64,000 bases of DNA from TMP-86 sp039807285 (GCA_044226785.1 JBGAGK010000011.1:1-64000); one strand, 5' to 3'; numbered from the stretch's first letter, positions 52,972-62,159 are shown. Numbers and translations are program-made. Notes: generated from the sequence alone by a model not told the origin.

Positions 52972-53985
52972 TCACTTGGCCCTGGACCAGGCGAGCAGGG
53001 TGTCGAGCATGCGGTTCGAGAAGCCCCACTCGTTGTCGTACCACGAGCAGGCTTTCACCATCGTGCCTCCAAGAACCTTGGTGAGACTGGCGTCATAGGT
53101 GGAGGATGCCGGATCGTGGTTGTAGTCCACCGAAACCAGAGGTTGATCGTTGTAGGCCATGACGCCCCTGAATTCTCCATCCGCCGCAGCCTTCATCACC
53201 TTGTTGATTTCATCCACGCTGGTGTTGCGGGCGGCGATGAACGACAGATCCACCAGCGACACATTGATGGTGGGCACGCGGATGGAAAAACCATCCAGCT
53301 TGCCGTTGAGTTCCGGCAACACCAGCCCCAGCGCTGCCGCGGCACCCGTCTTGGTCGGAATCATGGACATCGTTGCCGATCGGGCACGTCGCAGGTCGGA
53401 GTGATAGACGTCGGTCAATACCTGGTCATTGGTGTAGGCATGCACGGTGGTCATCACGCCCGCCACGATGCCGATATGGTCGTTCAATACCTTGGCGAGC
53501 GGCGCCAGGCAGTTGGTGGTGCAGGAGGCGTTTGAAATGACGGTGTGGGAAGCCTTCAGGGTCTTGTGGTTGACTCCGTAGACGATGGTGGCATCCACAT
53601 CCTCGCCACCCGGCGCGGATATCACCACCTTTTTTGCACCGGCCGCCAGATGTGCGGAAGCCTTTGCCTTGCTGGCAAACAGTCCGGTGCACTCCAGGAC
53701 GAAGTCGGCGCCCAGTTCGCCCCAGGGGAGCTTCGATGGGTCGCGCTGGGCAACCACGCGGATCCGGTCTCCATTGACCACCATGGCATCACCATCGACG
53801 TGCACCTGTGCATTGAACCGCCCATGCGCCGTGTCGAAGCGCGTCAGGTGCGCGTTGGTCCGCGCATCGCCCAGATCATTGATGGCCACGATCTGGATAT
53901 CGCTGGTGCGCTTCGATTCGTACAGCGCCCTCAGGATGTTGCGGCCGATACGCCCATAACCGTTGATGCCAACCTTGATCGCCAT
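52972..53985 (-). CDS. gap: Type I glyceraldehyde-3-phosphate dehydrogenase
   Basis: GAPDH oxidises glyceraldehyde-3-phosphate to 1,3-bisphosphoglycerate. The NAD-binding start is VGINGYGRIGRNILRALYE. The active cysteine is C155 in NASCTTNCLAPL, and H-containing segment HAYTNDQVLTDVYH carries the catalytic base. D39 in AINDLGD, in place of a small residue, points to NAD preference. Length is 337 residues. It lies 21 bases after tkt and 25 bases before pgk. Confidence 0.97.
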   Translation of the reverse strand: MAIKVGINGYGRIGRNILRALYESKRTSDIQIVAINDLGDARTNAHLTRFDTAHGRFNAQVHVDGDAMVVNGDRIRVVAQRDPSKLPWGELGADFVLECTGLFASKAKASAHLAAGAKKVVISAPGGEDVDATIVYGVNHKTLKASHTVISNASCTTNCLAPLAKVLNDHIGIVAGVMTTVHAYTNDQVLTDVYHSDLRRARSATMSMIPTKTGAAAALGLVLPELNGKLDGFSIRVPTINVSLVDLSFIAARNTSVDEINKVMKAAADGEFRGVMAYNDQPLVSVDYNHDPASSTYDASLTKVLGGTMVKACSWYDNEWGFSNRMLDTLLAWSRAK

Positions 53986-54006
53986 GATGCTGCTGTCCTC
54001 CTCGAA

Positions 54007-56010
54007 TTATCCCTTCAACACCGCTTCGACCGTCTTGCGCACGTTGTCCGCGGTAAACCCGAAATGCTGGAAAAGATCCCTGGCCGGCGCCGATGCACCG
54101 AAGTGGTCGATGCCGATGATGCGCCCGGCCAGTCCGACATATCGCCACCAGCCACCGGTGGCGCCCGCCTCGACTGCGACCCTTGCGCTGACTTGCGCAG
54201 GCAGGACGGATTCCCGGTAAGCGGCATCCTGGCGGTCGAACACCGTCGTGCTCGGCATGGACACCAGCCGGATTCGCCGCCCGGCGGCATTCAGACCACG
54301 CACGGCTTCCGCCGCAATGCCCACCTCCGAGCCGCTGGCGATGACGATTGCCTCGGGCATTCCACCTGCCGGCTCCACGAGTATGTAACCCCCACGCTCG
54401 ATCAACGGGAGCTGCGCGGCATCCCGCGGCTGGCAGGGCACCGACTGCCGGGTCAGCACCAGGCAGGTGGGACGCTGGCGATCGGCGATGCACAAGCCCC
54501 AGGCTGCGGTGGCTTCCACCGCATCACAGGGCCGCCACAGTTCGAGATCGGGAATCAGCCTGAGCGAGGCCGTCTGCTCGATGGGCTGGTGAGTGGGGCC
54601 ATCCTCACCCAGACCGATGGAATCGTGCGTGTAGACGAACACCACGCCCTGGCGCATCAGCGCAGCCATGCGCACGGCATTTCTCGCGTAATCCGAAAAC
54701 GTGAGGAAGGTGCCCCCGTAGGGAATGAATCCACCATGCAGGCAGAACCCGCTCAGGATGGCCGACATGCCGAATTCACGCACGCCGAAGTGCAGGTAGT
54801 TGCCACCCGGCGACTCGGGATCCAGGATGACGGAGTCCTTGCGCAGGGTGCCATTGGAGGGGGTCAGGTCGGCCGAGCCGCCCATCAGTTCAGGCAACAT
54901 CGGGCCGAAGAAATCCAGGGCGGCCTGCGAGGACTGCCGTGTCGCCAGCGACGGTGCCGCCGCCTGTACGCGCGCCACTTCAGACCGGGCTTTCGTCTGG
55001 AAGCCGGCCGGCAACTCACCGCGCATGCGCCGTTGCAGTTCGGCGGCCAGTTCCGGGAAGGCCGCCGCGTACCGGTCGAAGCGCTCCTGCCACTGCCGTT
55101 CGGCGCTCGCGCCCTTGTCGCGGCAGTCCCATGCCGCGCGAATGTCGGCGGGGATCTCGAACGGGGGATGGTTCCAGCCGAGCGTGCGGCGTGCGGCCGC
55201 CACTTCGGCGGCCCCCAGCGCTTCGCCATGGACGGCCCGGGTCCCCTGCTTGTCGGGAGCGCCCCAGCCGATCGTGGTCTGGCAGCACAGGATCGAGGGA
55301 CGGTCGACCACGGCACGCGCAGCGGCCAGTGCCTTGGCCACTGCATCTGCATCCTGGCCATCCACCGCCGGGATGACATGCCAGCCATAGGCTGCAAAGC
55401 GTTCCGGAGTCCTGTCGGCGAACCACCCCTTGACATGCCCGTCGATGGAAATGCCATTGTCGTCGTACAGCGCGATGAGCTTGCCCAGCTTCTGCGTGCC
55501 GGCCAGCGAGCAGGCCTCGTGCGAAATCCCTTCCATCAGGCAACCGTCGCCCATGAACACGTACGTGTGATGATCGATGATCTCGTGGCCCGGTCGGTTG
55601 AACGTCGCTGCCAGCGCGCGTTCGGCGAGCGCCATGCCCACGGCATTGGCCAGCCCCTGGCCCAGCGGTCCGGTCGTCGTCTCGATACCCAGGTGCGGAT
55701 CGTGTTCGGGGTGTCCCGGGGTTTTCGAACCGAATTGCCGGAAACGCCGGATCTCGTCCAGGGACAGCGGATATCCGGTCAGATACAGCACCGAATACAG
55801 CAGCATCGAGGCATGGCCATTGGACAGGACGAATCGATCCCGGTCCCACCAGGTCGGGTTGCCCGGATTATGTTTCAGGACATCGCGCCACAGGACCTCG
55901 GCCATGTCTGCCATGCCCATCGGGGCACCCGGATGCCCCGAATTGGCCTGCTGGACTGCATCCATGGTCAGGGCGCGGATGGCATTCGCTAGATCGCGAC
56001 GGGTCGGCAT
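54007..56010 (-). CDS. tkt: Transketolase
   Basis: Transketolase moves two-carbon units in the pentose phosphate pathway using thiamine diphosphate. From the ATG at 56010 the 667 residues match E. coli TktA (663). Family segments are ALTMDAVQQANSGHPGAPMG, the ThDP-binding GDGCLMEGISHEA, and in the central domain THDSIGLGEDGPTHQPIEQ. The longer frame upstream overlaps the opposite-strand cpdA and was rejected. It is the first gene of the tkt-gap-pgk-pyk unit. Confidence 0.97.
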   Translation of the reverse strand: MPTRRDLANAIRALTMDAVQQANSGHPGAPMGMADMAEVLWRDVLKHNPGNPTWWDRDRFVLSNGHASMLLYSVLYLTGYPLSLDEIRRFRQFGSKTPGHPEHDPHLGIETTTGPLGQGLANAVGMALAERALAATFNRPGHEIIDHHTYVFMGDGCLMEGISHEACSLAGTQKLGKLIALYDDNGISIDGHVKGWFADRTPERFAAYGWHVIPAVDGQDADAVAKALAAARAVVDRPSILCCQTTIGWGAPDKQGTRAVHGEALGAAEVAAARRTLGWNHPPFEIPADIRAAWDCRDKGASAERQWQERFDRYAAAFPELAAELQRRMRGELPAGFQTKARSEVARVQAAAPSLATRQSSQAALDFFGPMLPELMGGSADLTPSNGTLRKDSVILDPESPGGNYLHFGVREFGMSAILSGFCLHGGFIPYGGTFLTFSDYARNAVRMAALMRQGVVFVYTHDSIGLGEDGPTHQPIEQTASLRLIPDLELWRPCDAVEATAAWGLCIADRQRPTCLVLTRQSVPCQPRDAAQLPLIERGGYILVEPAGGMPEAIVIASGSEVGIAAEAVRGLNAAGRRIRLVSMPSTTVFDRQDAAYRESVLPAQVSARVAVEAGATGGWWRYVGLAGRIIGIDHFGASAPARDLFQHFGFTADNVRKTVEAVLKG

Positions 56011-56187
56011 GGTGAACTCGTCCGGGGAAATTCCGCAATTGTCCCAGAAAGGCCAACCTCGCGGCAATAAAAACGCGATCCACATCCCGAATGGCGGGCA
56101 CTCCAACGCGTCGCGGAGCACGTTTTGCCGGTTCTGCCCATGACCTGGTTCAACAACCGCAAACGGCTCATTTGCTAGCATGCCGCA

Positions 56188-56949
56188 ATGAAAATCCTGC
56201 AATTCACCGACCCACATCTGTATGGTCGTGCCGATGGCCGGTTGCGCGGCGTGCAGACCGACCTGACCCTGCGCGAGGTGATGCAGGAGGCCTTCACATC
56301 CTGCCCTGATCATGCGGCCATCATGGTCAGTGGCGATCTGGTCCAGGACGATGCGGCCGGGTACGCCCGCTTCCGCAGCCTGTTCCAGCACCTGCGACGC
56401 CCGGTGCTCTGTGTTCCCGGCAATCATGACATCCCCGATGCCATGCGCACGGAACTGGCCGGCCAGCCATTCCAGATCGGCGGAACCTTCCGCGCGCAGG
56501 GGTGGCAGATCATCATGCTGGACAGTTATGAAGCTGGCTCGGTGGGTGGCCGTCTGTCCAGGGAGGAACTGGATCGTCTCGCGGAAGCGCTGCACGGCGT
56601 GCACGACCATACTCTGGTGTGCCTGCATCATCATCCGGTCCCGATGCGCAGCCGCTGGCTTGACGGCATCGGTCTGGCCAACGCGGCCGAGTTCTGGCAG
56701 GTCGTGGACCCGCATCCCCACGTACGTGCCGTGGTCTGGGGACATGTGCACCAGGCGTTCGAAGGCCGGCGCGGCAATGTGCAGCTGTTTGCCACGCCCT
56801 CCACCAGCGCCCAGTTCCTGCCCGAAAGCGATACCTTTGCGCTGGATGCGAAACCGCCCGCATACCGGCAGTTCGAACTCCACCCGACCGGCGAGATCCA
56901 CAGCCGCGTCCATTGGGTGCGTGCCAGCGCCGCGCGCCGCGCAGGCTGA
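56188..56949 (+). CDS. cpdA: 3',5'-cyclic AMP phosphodiesterase CpdA-like
   Basis: A 253-residue class III cyclic nucleotide phosphodiesterase of the calcineurin-like metallophosphoesterase fold. The metal motifs are D8-P-H10, GD at about 49-50, the GNHD motif, the histidine pair in CLHHHPVPM and the final GHVH. These match CpdA of E. coli and Pseudomonas, which lowers cAMP and so acts on CRP/Vfr. It stands divergent from tkt. The next gene follows after only six bases. Confidence 0.9.
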   Translation: MKILQFTDPHLYGRADGRLRGVQTDLTLREVMQEAFTSCPDHAAIMVSGDLVQDDAAGYARFRSLFQHLRRPVLCVPGNHDIPDAMRTELAGQPFQIGGTFRAQGWQIIMLDSYEAGSVGGRLSREELDRLAEALHGVHDHTLVCLHHHPVPMRSRWLDGIGLANAAEFWQVVDPHPHVRAVVWGHVHQAFEGRRGNVQLFATPSTSAQFLPESDTFALDAKPPAYRQFELHPTGEIHSRVHWVRASAARRAG

Positions 56950-56955
56950 TCCGCC

Positions 56956-57852
56956 GTGCAGGCTGCCAGCCGCATCCATCGTTGCCCACACTGGCTCCTG
57001 GCCGCCATCGGCCTGCTGCTGTGTACTTTTCAGGCAAGGGCGGATTCCGGGCGCCATGTACTGTGGAGCGTCCAGGGGCACAGCAATGTGGTTTACCTCA
57101 TGGGTTCGATCCATGTACTGCGCCAGTCCGACTATCCGCTGGAGCCGGCACTGCTGGCGGCGTATGCGAGTTCGCAGACGCTGGTGATGGAGATCGATCT
57201 GTCCGAACTCGACTCCGGCGACCTGCAACAGCAGATGCTGCAGGCCGCGATGCTGACCGACGGCAGGACGCTTCAGGATGTCCTGGGCAATGGCCAATAT
57301 CAGCAGGCAGCAACGCTGGCACAGCAGGTCGGCGTGCCCCTGGAGACCCTGCAGCAGTTCAAACCCTGGTTCGTGGCGGAATCGATCACGCAGTTGCAGT
57401 TGATGCAGCTGGGTTTCGATCCGTCCGCGGGCATCGAGATGTACTTCCTGCAGCGTGCGCGCACCGACCGGAAGACCATCCGGGGACTGGAAACGGCGCA
57501 GGATCAGATCGAACTGTTCGATTCGATGCCGCTGGATCGCCAGTCAAGGTATCTGATGGCCAGCCTCGGCGAAGCAAAAACCCTGCCCACCCAGGTCGAT
57601 CAGATGGTCAAGGCCTGGCGACGCGGCGACACCGCATGGTTTGCGGCACAAATGCAGAAGGAATTCGGCGACGACCCCGAACTTTACCGTTCCGTGCTGG
57701 TGGCCCGAAACCGCAAATGGCTGCCGAAGATCGAATCGTTCCTGAAGGACAGCCGAAACTATCTGGTCATCGTCGGTACAGGACATCTGGCGGGTACCGA
57801 CAGCGTGATCGAGATGCTCCGTCGCGACGGTTACGCCGTCGCCCAGCAATGA
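56956..57852 (+). CDS. TraB/GumN family protein
   Basis: A 298-residue protein with an N-terminal signal peptide (hydrophobic LLAAIGLLLCTFQARA) and a TraB/GumN domain. Typical segments are VVYLMGSIHVLRQSDYPL at the start and YLVIVGTGHLAGTDSVIEML at the end; the G-S-x-H and G-x-x-H-L motifs resemble those of Tiki/TraB metalloproteases. Bacterial GumN-like proteins are of unsettled function. The start is GTG at 56956. Its stop directly abuts the stop of the convergent MFS gene. Confidence 0.85.
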   Translation: MQAASRIHRCPHWLLAAIGLLLCTFQARADSGRHVLWSVQGHSNVVYLMGSIHVLRQSDYPLEPALLAAYASSQTLVMEIDLSELDSGDLQQQMLQAAMLTDGRTLQDVLGNGQYQQAATLAQQVGVPLETLQQFKPWFVAESITQLQLMQLGFDPSAGIEMYFLQRARTDRKTIRGLETAQDQIELFDSMPLDRQSRYLMASLGEAKTLPTQVDQMVKAWRRGDTAWFAAQMQKEFGDDPELYRSVLVARNRKWLPKIESFLKDSRNYLVIVGTGHLAGTDSVIEMLRRDGYAVAQQ

Positions 57853-59052
57853 TCACGGCCTGCGCACCTCCGTCCAGGCTCGGCGACGCCCCAGCGTCAC
57901 CACGGTCATTGCAGTCAGCGCCGTCAGGGCCGCTGCCGACATGAATGCAGCCGGCTCCCCGAAACGCTGCCAGATGACACCAAACAACAGCGAGCCAGGC
58001 AGCACCAGCACACCGCACAACAGGTAGTACCACCCGTAGGCGGTCCCGCGTTGCTCGAGTGGCGTGTGATTGCCGATGAAGGCCCTCTCGGAAGGTTCCG
58101 TCAGCGCAAGGCTCACCGCATAGGCAATGAAGAGGATCCACACCAGCACGCCGCCTGCTGCCGTGACACTCAGAAGCGCCAGGATCAGCACCCGCAGCAG
58201 CCAGCCGCCAAGCAGTACCGGCGCGTGTCCGATCCGGTCGGCGATCGTACCGGCCGGAAGGGCCACAGCCATCTTGGCAGCACTTGCCGTTGCCCACACC
58301 AGCGGTACGGCCTCGAGCATGAGGCCGTGACTGAGCGCCCACAACACGATGAACGCCTCGGGTACCGCACTGAAGGCAAGCGCTCCGGTCGCACCCACCA
58401 GCAAGCGGACCTGAGGGTCGAGCCCCCGCCAGCCGAGCTGCACCGGTGCCTCGACAGTGGCTTTGCGGGCCTCCCCGGGGATGCCCATCGTCACCAGCAG
58501 CATCAGCACGAGGCCAACGAGCGCCGATGAAAAAAACACCCGCTCCAGACGCACCCCCGCGGACATCAGTGCAAACGCCAGGAGCGGACCGAGTACCGCA
58601 CCGGCGTGATCCATCGATCGATGGAAGCCGAACGCGCGACCGCGGTTCTTGACCTCGACGCTGCCGGCCAGCAGTGCATCGCGCGGCGCCGTGCGGATAC
58701 CCTTTCCGATGCGATCGACGGCGCGCAGCAGCAGCACGTACGGCCAACTGACGGCAAATCCGATCAAAGGCCGCGCCAGGTTGGCAACGCCGTAACCGCC
58801 GACAACCAGCCGCTTCGGCTGCCAGCCGAGATCCACCAGACGGCCCGAAAGGTATTTCAGGACGCTTGCCAGCGCCTCGGCGACGCCTTCGATCAGGCCC
58901 AGGACTGCCGGCCCGGCGCCGAGCGCTGCGGTCAAGAACACCGGTATCAATGGCGCCACCATCTCGCTCGCGCCATCGTTCAGGAAGGAGACGAACCCGA
59001 GCACGACGACCGTACGCGGCAGGCGTCCGCGCGCTGCAGGATCGCCTATCAT
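57853..59052 (-). CDS. Major facilitator superfamily transporter
   Basis: A 399-residue protein with about 12 hydrophobic segments. The first loop segment FLNDGASEMVAPLIPVFLTA and the loop RIGKGIRTAPRDALLAGS with AFGFHRSMDHAGAVLGPLLA resemble a group of poorly characterised MFS proteins, not a family with a known substrate. The ATG at 59052 (MIGDPAARGR) was chosen; an upstream ATG at 59106 adds 18 unconvincing residues. The next gene on the same strand starts beyond a 233-base gap containing a GC-rich hairpin. Confidence 0.85.
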   Translation of the reverse strand: MIGDPAARGRLPRTVVVLGFVSFLNDGASEMVAPLIPVFLTAALGAGPAVLGLIEGVAEALASVLKYLSGRLVDLGWQPKRLVVGGYGVANLARPLIGFAVSWPYVLLLRAVDRIGKGIRTAPRDALLAGSVEVKNRGRAFGFHRSMDHAGAVLGPLLAFALMSAGVRLERVFFSSALVGLVLMLLVTMGIPGEARKATVEAPVQLGWRGLDPQVRLLVGATGALAFSAVPEAFIVLWALSHGLMLEAVPLVWATASAAKMAVALPAGTIADRIGHAPVLLGGWLLRVLILALLSVTAAGGVLVWILFIAYAVSLALTEPSERAFIGNHTPLEQRGTAYGWYYLLCGVLVLPGSLLFGVIWQRFGEPAAFMSAAALTALTAMTVVTLGRRRAWTEVRRP

Positions 59053-59210
59053 TGCATCAGCATCCCCAGGGCACCCTGCGCAGTGTACCGCAGGGCTCCG
59101 CGGCAAATGCAGGTCTCCGGCAGGACGTCAACCCCGTGGGCCAGCGAACGGTTTCCGGGTGCGCAAGAGCCTCGCCGCCATCAAAGAAACCAGCACGCCG
59201 TGAATCAGGG

Positions 59211-59265
59211 CGGCGCGCCACCGGCGCGCCGCTGCTCATCATCCTCCCGTCGGTCCTCCCGTCGG
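59211..59265. repeat. Perfect GC-rich hairpin and tandem 12-bp repeat downstream of the Spy-like gene
   Basis: The bases 59211-59219 and 59223-59231 are exact complements around a three-base loop. Just beyond them the 12-base unit TCCTCCCGTCGG occurs twice in tandem (59242-59253 and 59254-59265). No T-run follows the hairpin in either direction, so it is not a classical terminator, though it could slow polymerase or stabilise the mRNA end. Confidence 0.6.
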
Positions 59266-59285
59266 TCTGCGAGTCCGGGAAACCA

Positions 59286-59828
59286 TCACTCCGTCGGGCC
59301 ATCGGGCCGCGCATCCGGCGGTGGGCCGCCGTCCTGCCCCGGGCCGTGGTGCCGACGATGCTCGCCTTGCTTCATGCGCTCCCTCATCCTGGCCTCCATG
59401 CCAGCCAGCTGCGTCTTCTGTGCGGGAGTCAGTACAGCATACAGCCTGGCATGCATTGCACCCTGGGCGGAAATCACCTGCGTGGTCAGGGCGCCGTTGT
59501 CCTTCGCTACCTGCGAAACGAGCGAGTCGTAGGTGGGGTCGTCCGGCTTCGTCTGGTGGAGTTTTTCCATATTGGTGCGCATCTGGACGCGCAGATCCTG
59601 AAGGCGCTTGCCATCGGTATCGAAGATGCTCTTGACCGAAGCCTTCTGCTCGGCGCTCAGCCCGAGTTTGTCGAACATGTGCTCTGGTCCGTGGCGCCAG
59701 GAACCCGCATGCGACATCGGCGCCGGAGTCCCGGGCGAGGATGCCGCGAAAACAGTACCCGCGGACATGACCACGGCAAACGCCAGGGTCGCGAGCCTCA
59801 CGGATCGAATGGATCTGGATGTAGTCAT
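59286..59828 (-). CDS. Spy/CpxP-like periplasmic protein
   Basis: A 180-residue exported protein. A signal peptide ends near VFAAS (28-30). Two LTxxQ-like motifs lie at 57-61 (LSAEQ) and 133-137 (LTPAQ) in an all-helical region, the hallmark of CpxP and Spy, periplasmic chaperones of the envelope stress response. The C-terminal tail is rich in His and Pro (HRRHHGPGQ), perhaps metal-binding. The start ATG 59828 has AAGGAGA six bases upstream. It stands in a gene set facing a Cpx-like two-component pair. Confidence 0.85.
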   Translation of the reverse strand: MTTSRSIRSVRLATLAFAVVMSAGTVFAASSPGTPAPMSHAGSWRHGPEHMFDKLGLSAEQKASVKSIFDTDGKRLQDLRVQMRTNMEKLHQTKPDDPTYDSLVSQVAKDNGALTTQVISAQGAMHARLYAVLTPAQKTQLAGMEARMRERMKQGEHRRHHGPGQDGGPPPDARPDGPTE

Positions 59829-59958
59829 GTGGAGTCTCCTTCTTTCATCGACAAGCCACTTCGGCTCTGGAACGTATCCTGGACCCGCGGGCGCACAAGG
59901 TGTGTCAACCACTGGCAAAGACCATGCAAAGTTCTGTAGACCACCCGCACCGCACGCC

Positions 59959-60669
59959 TCAGCGGACCGAATACTGGCGCCCTTCCAGGCAGGCACTGAT
60001 GGCGCGACGATAATCAGCACGCTTGCCCGCGTTCTGCTCCGCCGACACGCCCCCGCCCGGCTCGGAAGGATCAAAGCCCGTCTGAGACACCGCCCACTGG
60101 TGGCATTCGAATCGATCCTTCGCGGTCTGCGCTTCGCTCTGGCCATTGCGCGGATAGACGAAAATGTCATCGTCTCCACCGGATCCTCCCGGCGCCGAAG
60201 CCTCCTGGCCGGTCTGATCCGAAGACGTGGATGGAGGACTGCTCACCACGTATCCGCTGGCGCCACGGTCCCAGAGGTAATACGTGTCATTGGCGTAGTA
60301 ATAGGGCACACCACCAAACCACACCGTGGTGTAGAACTCTGGCAGGAACGGCACGACGAGGCCGATGGGCGGAGCGAACACCATCCATCGTGGGCCATAG
60401 GGGCGATACCACACGCCGCCGCGCATGTAATACCGGTGGCTGCCGTAGTAGATGCTGCGCGCGCCCGGGGGAAGTCCGGGCACCACCGCACCGCGGGGCG
60501 GATAGTAGTGGTCGTGATGGTAACGACTGTCGAAATTCATGCGCGGTGCGGGGCCGCGCGATACGCCCATCCGCGAAGCACTGCCCGGCTCACGCCCATG
60601 CGCCAGCATCGGCATGCACAATGCGCCAGCCATCAGCAACGAAGCCCATCCTGAGAATTGTCCGGCCAT
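59959..60669 (-). CDS. DUF6515-like exported protein with a two-cysteine C-terminal module
   Basis: A 236-residue exported protein. After a signal peptide, the region 45-135 is extremely rich in Tyr, Gly and Pro (for example YYPPRGAVVPGLPPGARSIYYG), which resembles the DUF6515 family. The C-terminal region has a segment at 170-202 (YPRNGQ, then DRFECHQWAVSQTGFDP, with C189) and a segment at 219-236 (YRRAISACLEGRQYSV, with C227). The same two segments occur in the neighbouring lipoprotein. No function is known. It lies 27 bases after that gene and 130 bases before the Spy-like gene. Confidence 0.75.
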   Translation of the reverse strand: MAGQFSGWASLLMAGALCMPMLAHGREPGSASRMGVSRGPAPRMNFDSRYHHDHYYPPRGAVVPGLPPGARSIYYGSHRYYMRGGVWYRPYGPRWMVFAPPIGLVVPFLPEFYTTVWFGGVPYYYANDTYYLWDRGASGYVVSSPPSTSSDQTGQEASAPGGSGGDDDIFVYPRNGQSEAQTAKDRFECHQWAVSQTGFDPSEPGGGVSAEQNAGKRADYRRAISACLEGRQYSVR

Positions 60670-60696
60670 GGAAAGCTCCTCGAGTCCTGTCAGGAA

Positions 60697-61269
60697 TCAT
60701 TCGACTGAATACCCTCGCCCCTGCAGACAGGCCTTGAGGGCACGACGGTAGGATTGCAATTGGGCATCGGACTGGGCAGCACGACGCGCCTGCATGTCGT
60801 CGATCCGCGCCTGTTCGGCATCCGCCGCCCGCTGCCGCGACTGGTCGGATGCGGCACCGAGCACGGCACCGGCCACGGCGCCGATGACGGCGCCCGCCCC
60901 CATGTTTCCCGGCCGCGACACGGCCGCGCCAAGCACTGCACCGGTCATGGTGCCCACCGCCGTGTCATGGCCGGGTGCCGGCACCGGAACCACCCGCACG
61001 CTTGCGCGCGTCGGGGGCCGCACGGCACTGGGATCGAAGCCCGTCTGGCGCTTCGCCCACAGATAGCATTCATACCGGTCCTGCGCCTGCTGCTGCGGGC
61101 CTTGTCCCTGTTGCGGATAGAAAAACACGTCGGGCGACGGCGGCGGGGGTGCAGGGGGCGGCGGCTCAAGCTGTGGCGGTGGCGGTGCCACGGCAGGCGG
61201 CGCTGAAGCACAGGCACCCAGCAGCAGGCTCCCCAGCAGCACGACCGGCATCATTGGCATCCTGTTCAT
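60697..61269 (-). CDS. Glycine-zipper lipoprotein with the same two-cysteine module
   Basis: A 190-residue lipoprotein. The lipobox LLGAC ends at C20. After a proline-rich stretch, residues 49-81 carry the segment FYPQQGQ...DRYECYLWAKRQTGFDP (C68). A glycine-zipper helix pair fills about 106-141 (GTMTGAVLGAAV and GAVIGAVAGAVLGAA), as in outer-membrane glycine-zipper proteins. Residues 173-190 end with YRRALKACLQGRGYSVE (C181). The two flanking segments match the DUF6515-like neighbour. It is the first gene of the minus-strand group facing the Cpx-like regulator. Confidence 0.75.
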   Translation of the reverse strand: MNRMPMMPVVLLGSLLLGACASAPPAVAPPPPQLEPPPPAPPPPSPDVFFYPQQGQGPQQQAQDRYECYLWAKRQTGFDPSAVRPPTRASVRVVPVPAPGHDTAVGTMTGAVLGAAVSRPGNMGAGAVIGAVAGAVLGAASDQSRQRAADAEQARIDDMQARRAAQSDAQLQSYRRALKACLQGRGYSVE

Positions 61270-61331
61270 GGTGGAATTCCGATCTCAAAAGCCCAGGTTC
61301 GATTTACGTCCAACGCTTGGGCCACGGAAGG

Positions 61332-61428
61332 GTTGACCCGGTTCCATCCGTCGCGTGCGATCCAGGCAAAGAAATGTCAACCTGACGAATACTGCGTACA
61401 AGTCACAACCGGGTGTGCCAAAGTTGAC
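61332..61428. promoter_or_regulatory. GTTGAC half-sites in the shared promoter region
   Basis: The hexamer GTTGAC occurs at 61332-61337 and 61423-61428 on the plus strand and at 61376-61381 on the minus strand. The 9-base unit GTTGACCCG is repeated exactly at 61332-61340 and 61423-61431. A further minus-strand copy lies upstream of the Spy-like gene at 59904-59909. No GTAAA-type CpxR box is present. Confidence 0.35.
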
Positions 61429-61430
61429 CC

Positions 61431-62159
61431 GTGACTGCCGAAGTCGACAATCCTGCGGCGCGGGATGCAAGAATCCTGCTCATCGACGATGACCGCGAAC
61501 TGTGCCAGATGCTGTGCGAATACCTGCAGGCCGAGCACTTCGTGGTGGAGGCAGTACACGACGGGTCCACGGGTCTCGGCAGGATCCGTTCGGGGAACTT
61601 CGACCTCATCATCCTGGACGTGATGTTGCCCGGCGCCAGCGGCTTTGACGTGCTGCGCGATCTGGGCCCGGACCCCGGCACGTCCGTGCTGATGCTGACC
61701 GCTCGAGGGGATGACGTGGACCGCATCGTCGGGCTTGAGATGGGCGCTGACGATTATCTGGCGAAACCCTTCAATCCACGCGAACTGGTGGCCAGGATCC
61801 GCGCGATCCTGCGGCGCTCGAACAACCGGGGGAGCCGGATCCCGGGACACGAGATCATCCAGGTCGGCCCGATCCGGCTCAACACCGCCACCCTGCAGGC
61901 GACCATGGATTCCCGTCCGGTCAGCCTCACCGGCGCTGAATTTCGCGTCCTCGAGATCCTGATGCGCTCGCCCGGCCAGGTCCTGTCGCGCGAACTGCTC
62001 ACCGAAAGCGCGCTGGGTCGACGGCTGGTACCCTATGACCGCAGCATCGACACGCATATCAGCAACCTTCGACGCAAGCTTCATCTGGAAGCAGGAAAGA
62101 TCCCGGAACTGAAGAACGTGCGTGGCGCCGGTTACATGCTGGCCTGGACCACGGGCTGA
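61431..62159 (+). CDS. CpxR/OmpR-type response regulator
   Basis: A 242-residue response regulator. The receiver domain has the acid pocket DDD near 19-21, phospho-acceptor D63 in LIILDVMLPG and the switch lysine in AKPFNPREL. The C-terminal OmpR/PhoB winged helix has LTGAEFRVLEILMRSPGQVLSR and YDRSIDTHISNLRRKL, the recognition helix, which is closest in pattern to CpxR. The start is GTG at 61431. It overlaps the histidine kinase gene by one base. Confidence 0.92.
   Translation: MTAEVDNPAARDARILLIDDDRELCQMLCEYLQAEHFVVEAVHDGSTGLGRIRSGNFDLIILDVMLPGASGFDVLRDLGPDPGTSVLMLTARGDDVDRIVGLEMGADDYLAKPFNPRELVARIRAILRRSNNRGSRIPGHEIIQVGPIRLNTATLQATMDSRPVSLTGAEFRVLEILMRSPGQVLSRELLTESALGRRLVPYDRSIDTHISNLRRKLHLEAGKIPELKNVRGAGYMLAWTTG

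Noticed and set aside
54007..57297. Transketolase frame extended to 1096 codons
   Set aside because: The added N-terminal part lies opposite cpdA and is unlike transketolase; the ATG at 56010 gives the normal length.
59211..59231. Intrinsic terminator after the Spy-like gene
   Set aside because: The stem is perfect but no T-run follows on either strand, so it was listed only as a hairpin.
61270..61430. CpxR box of the enteric type
   Set aside because: I found no GTAAA-N5-GTAAA pattern in the intergenic region.
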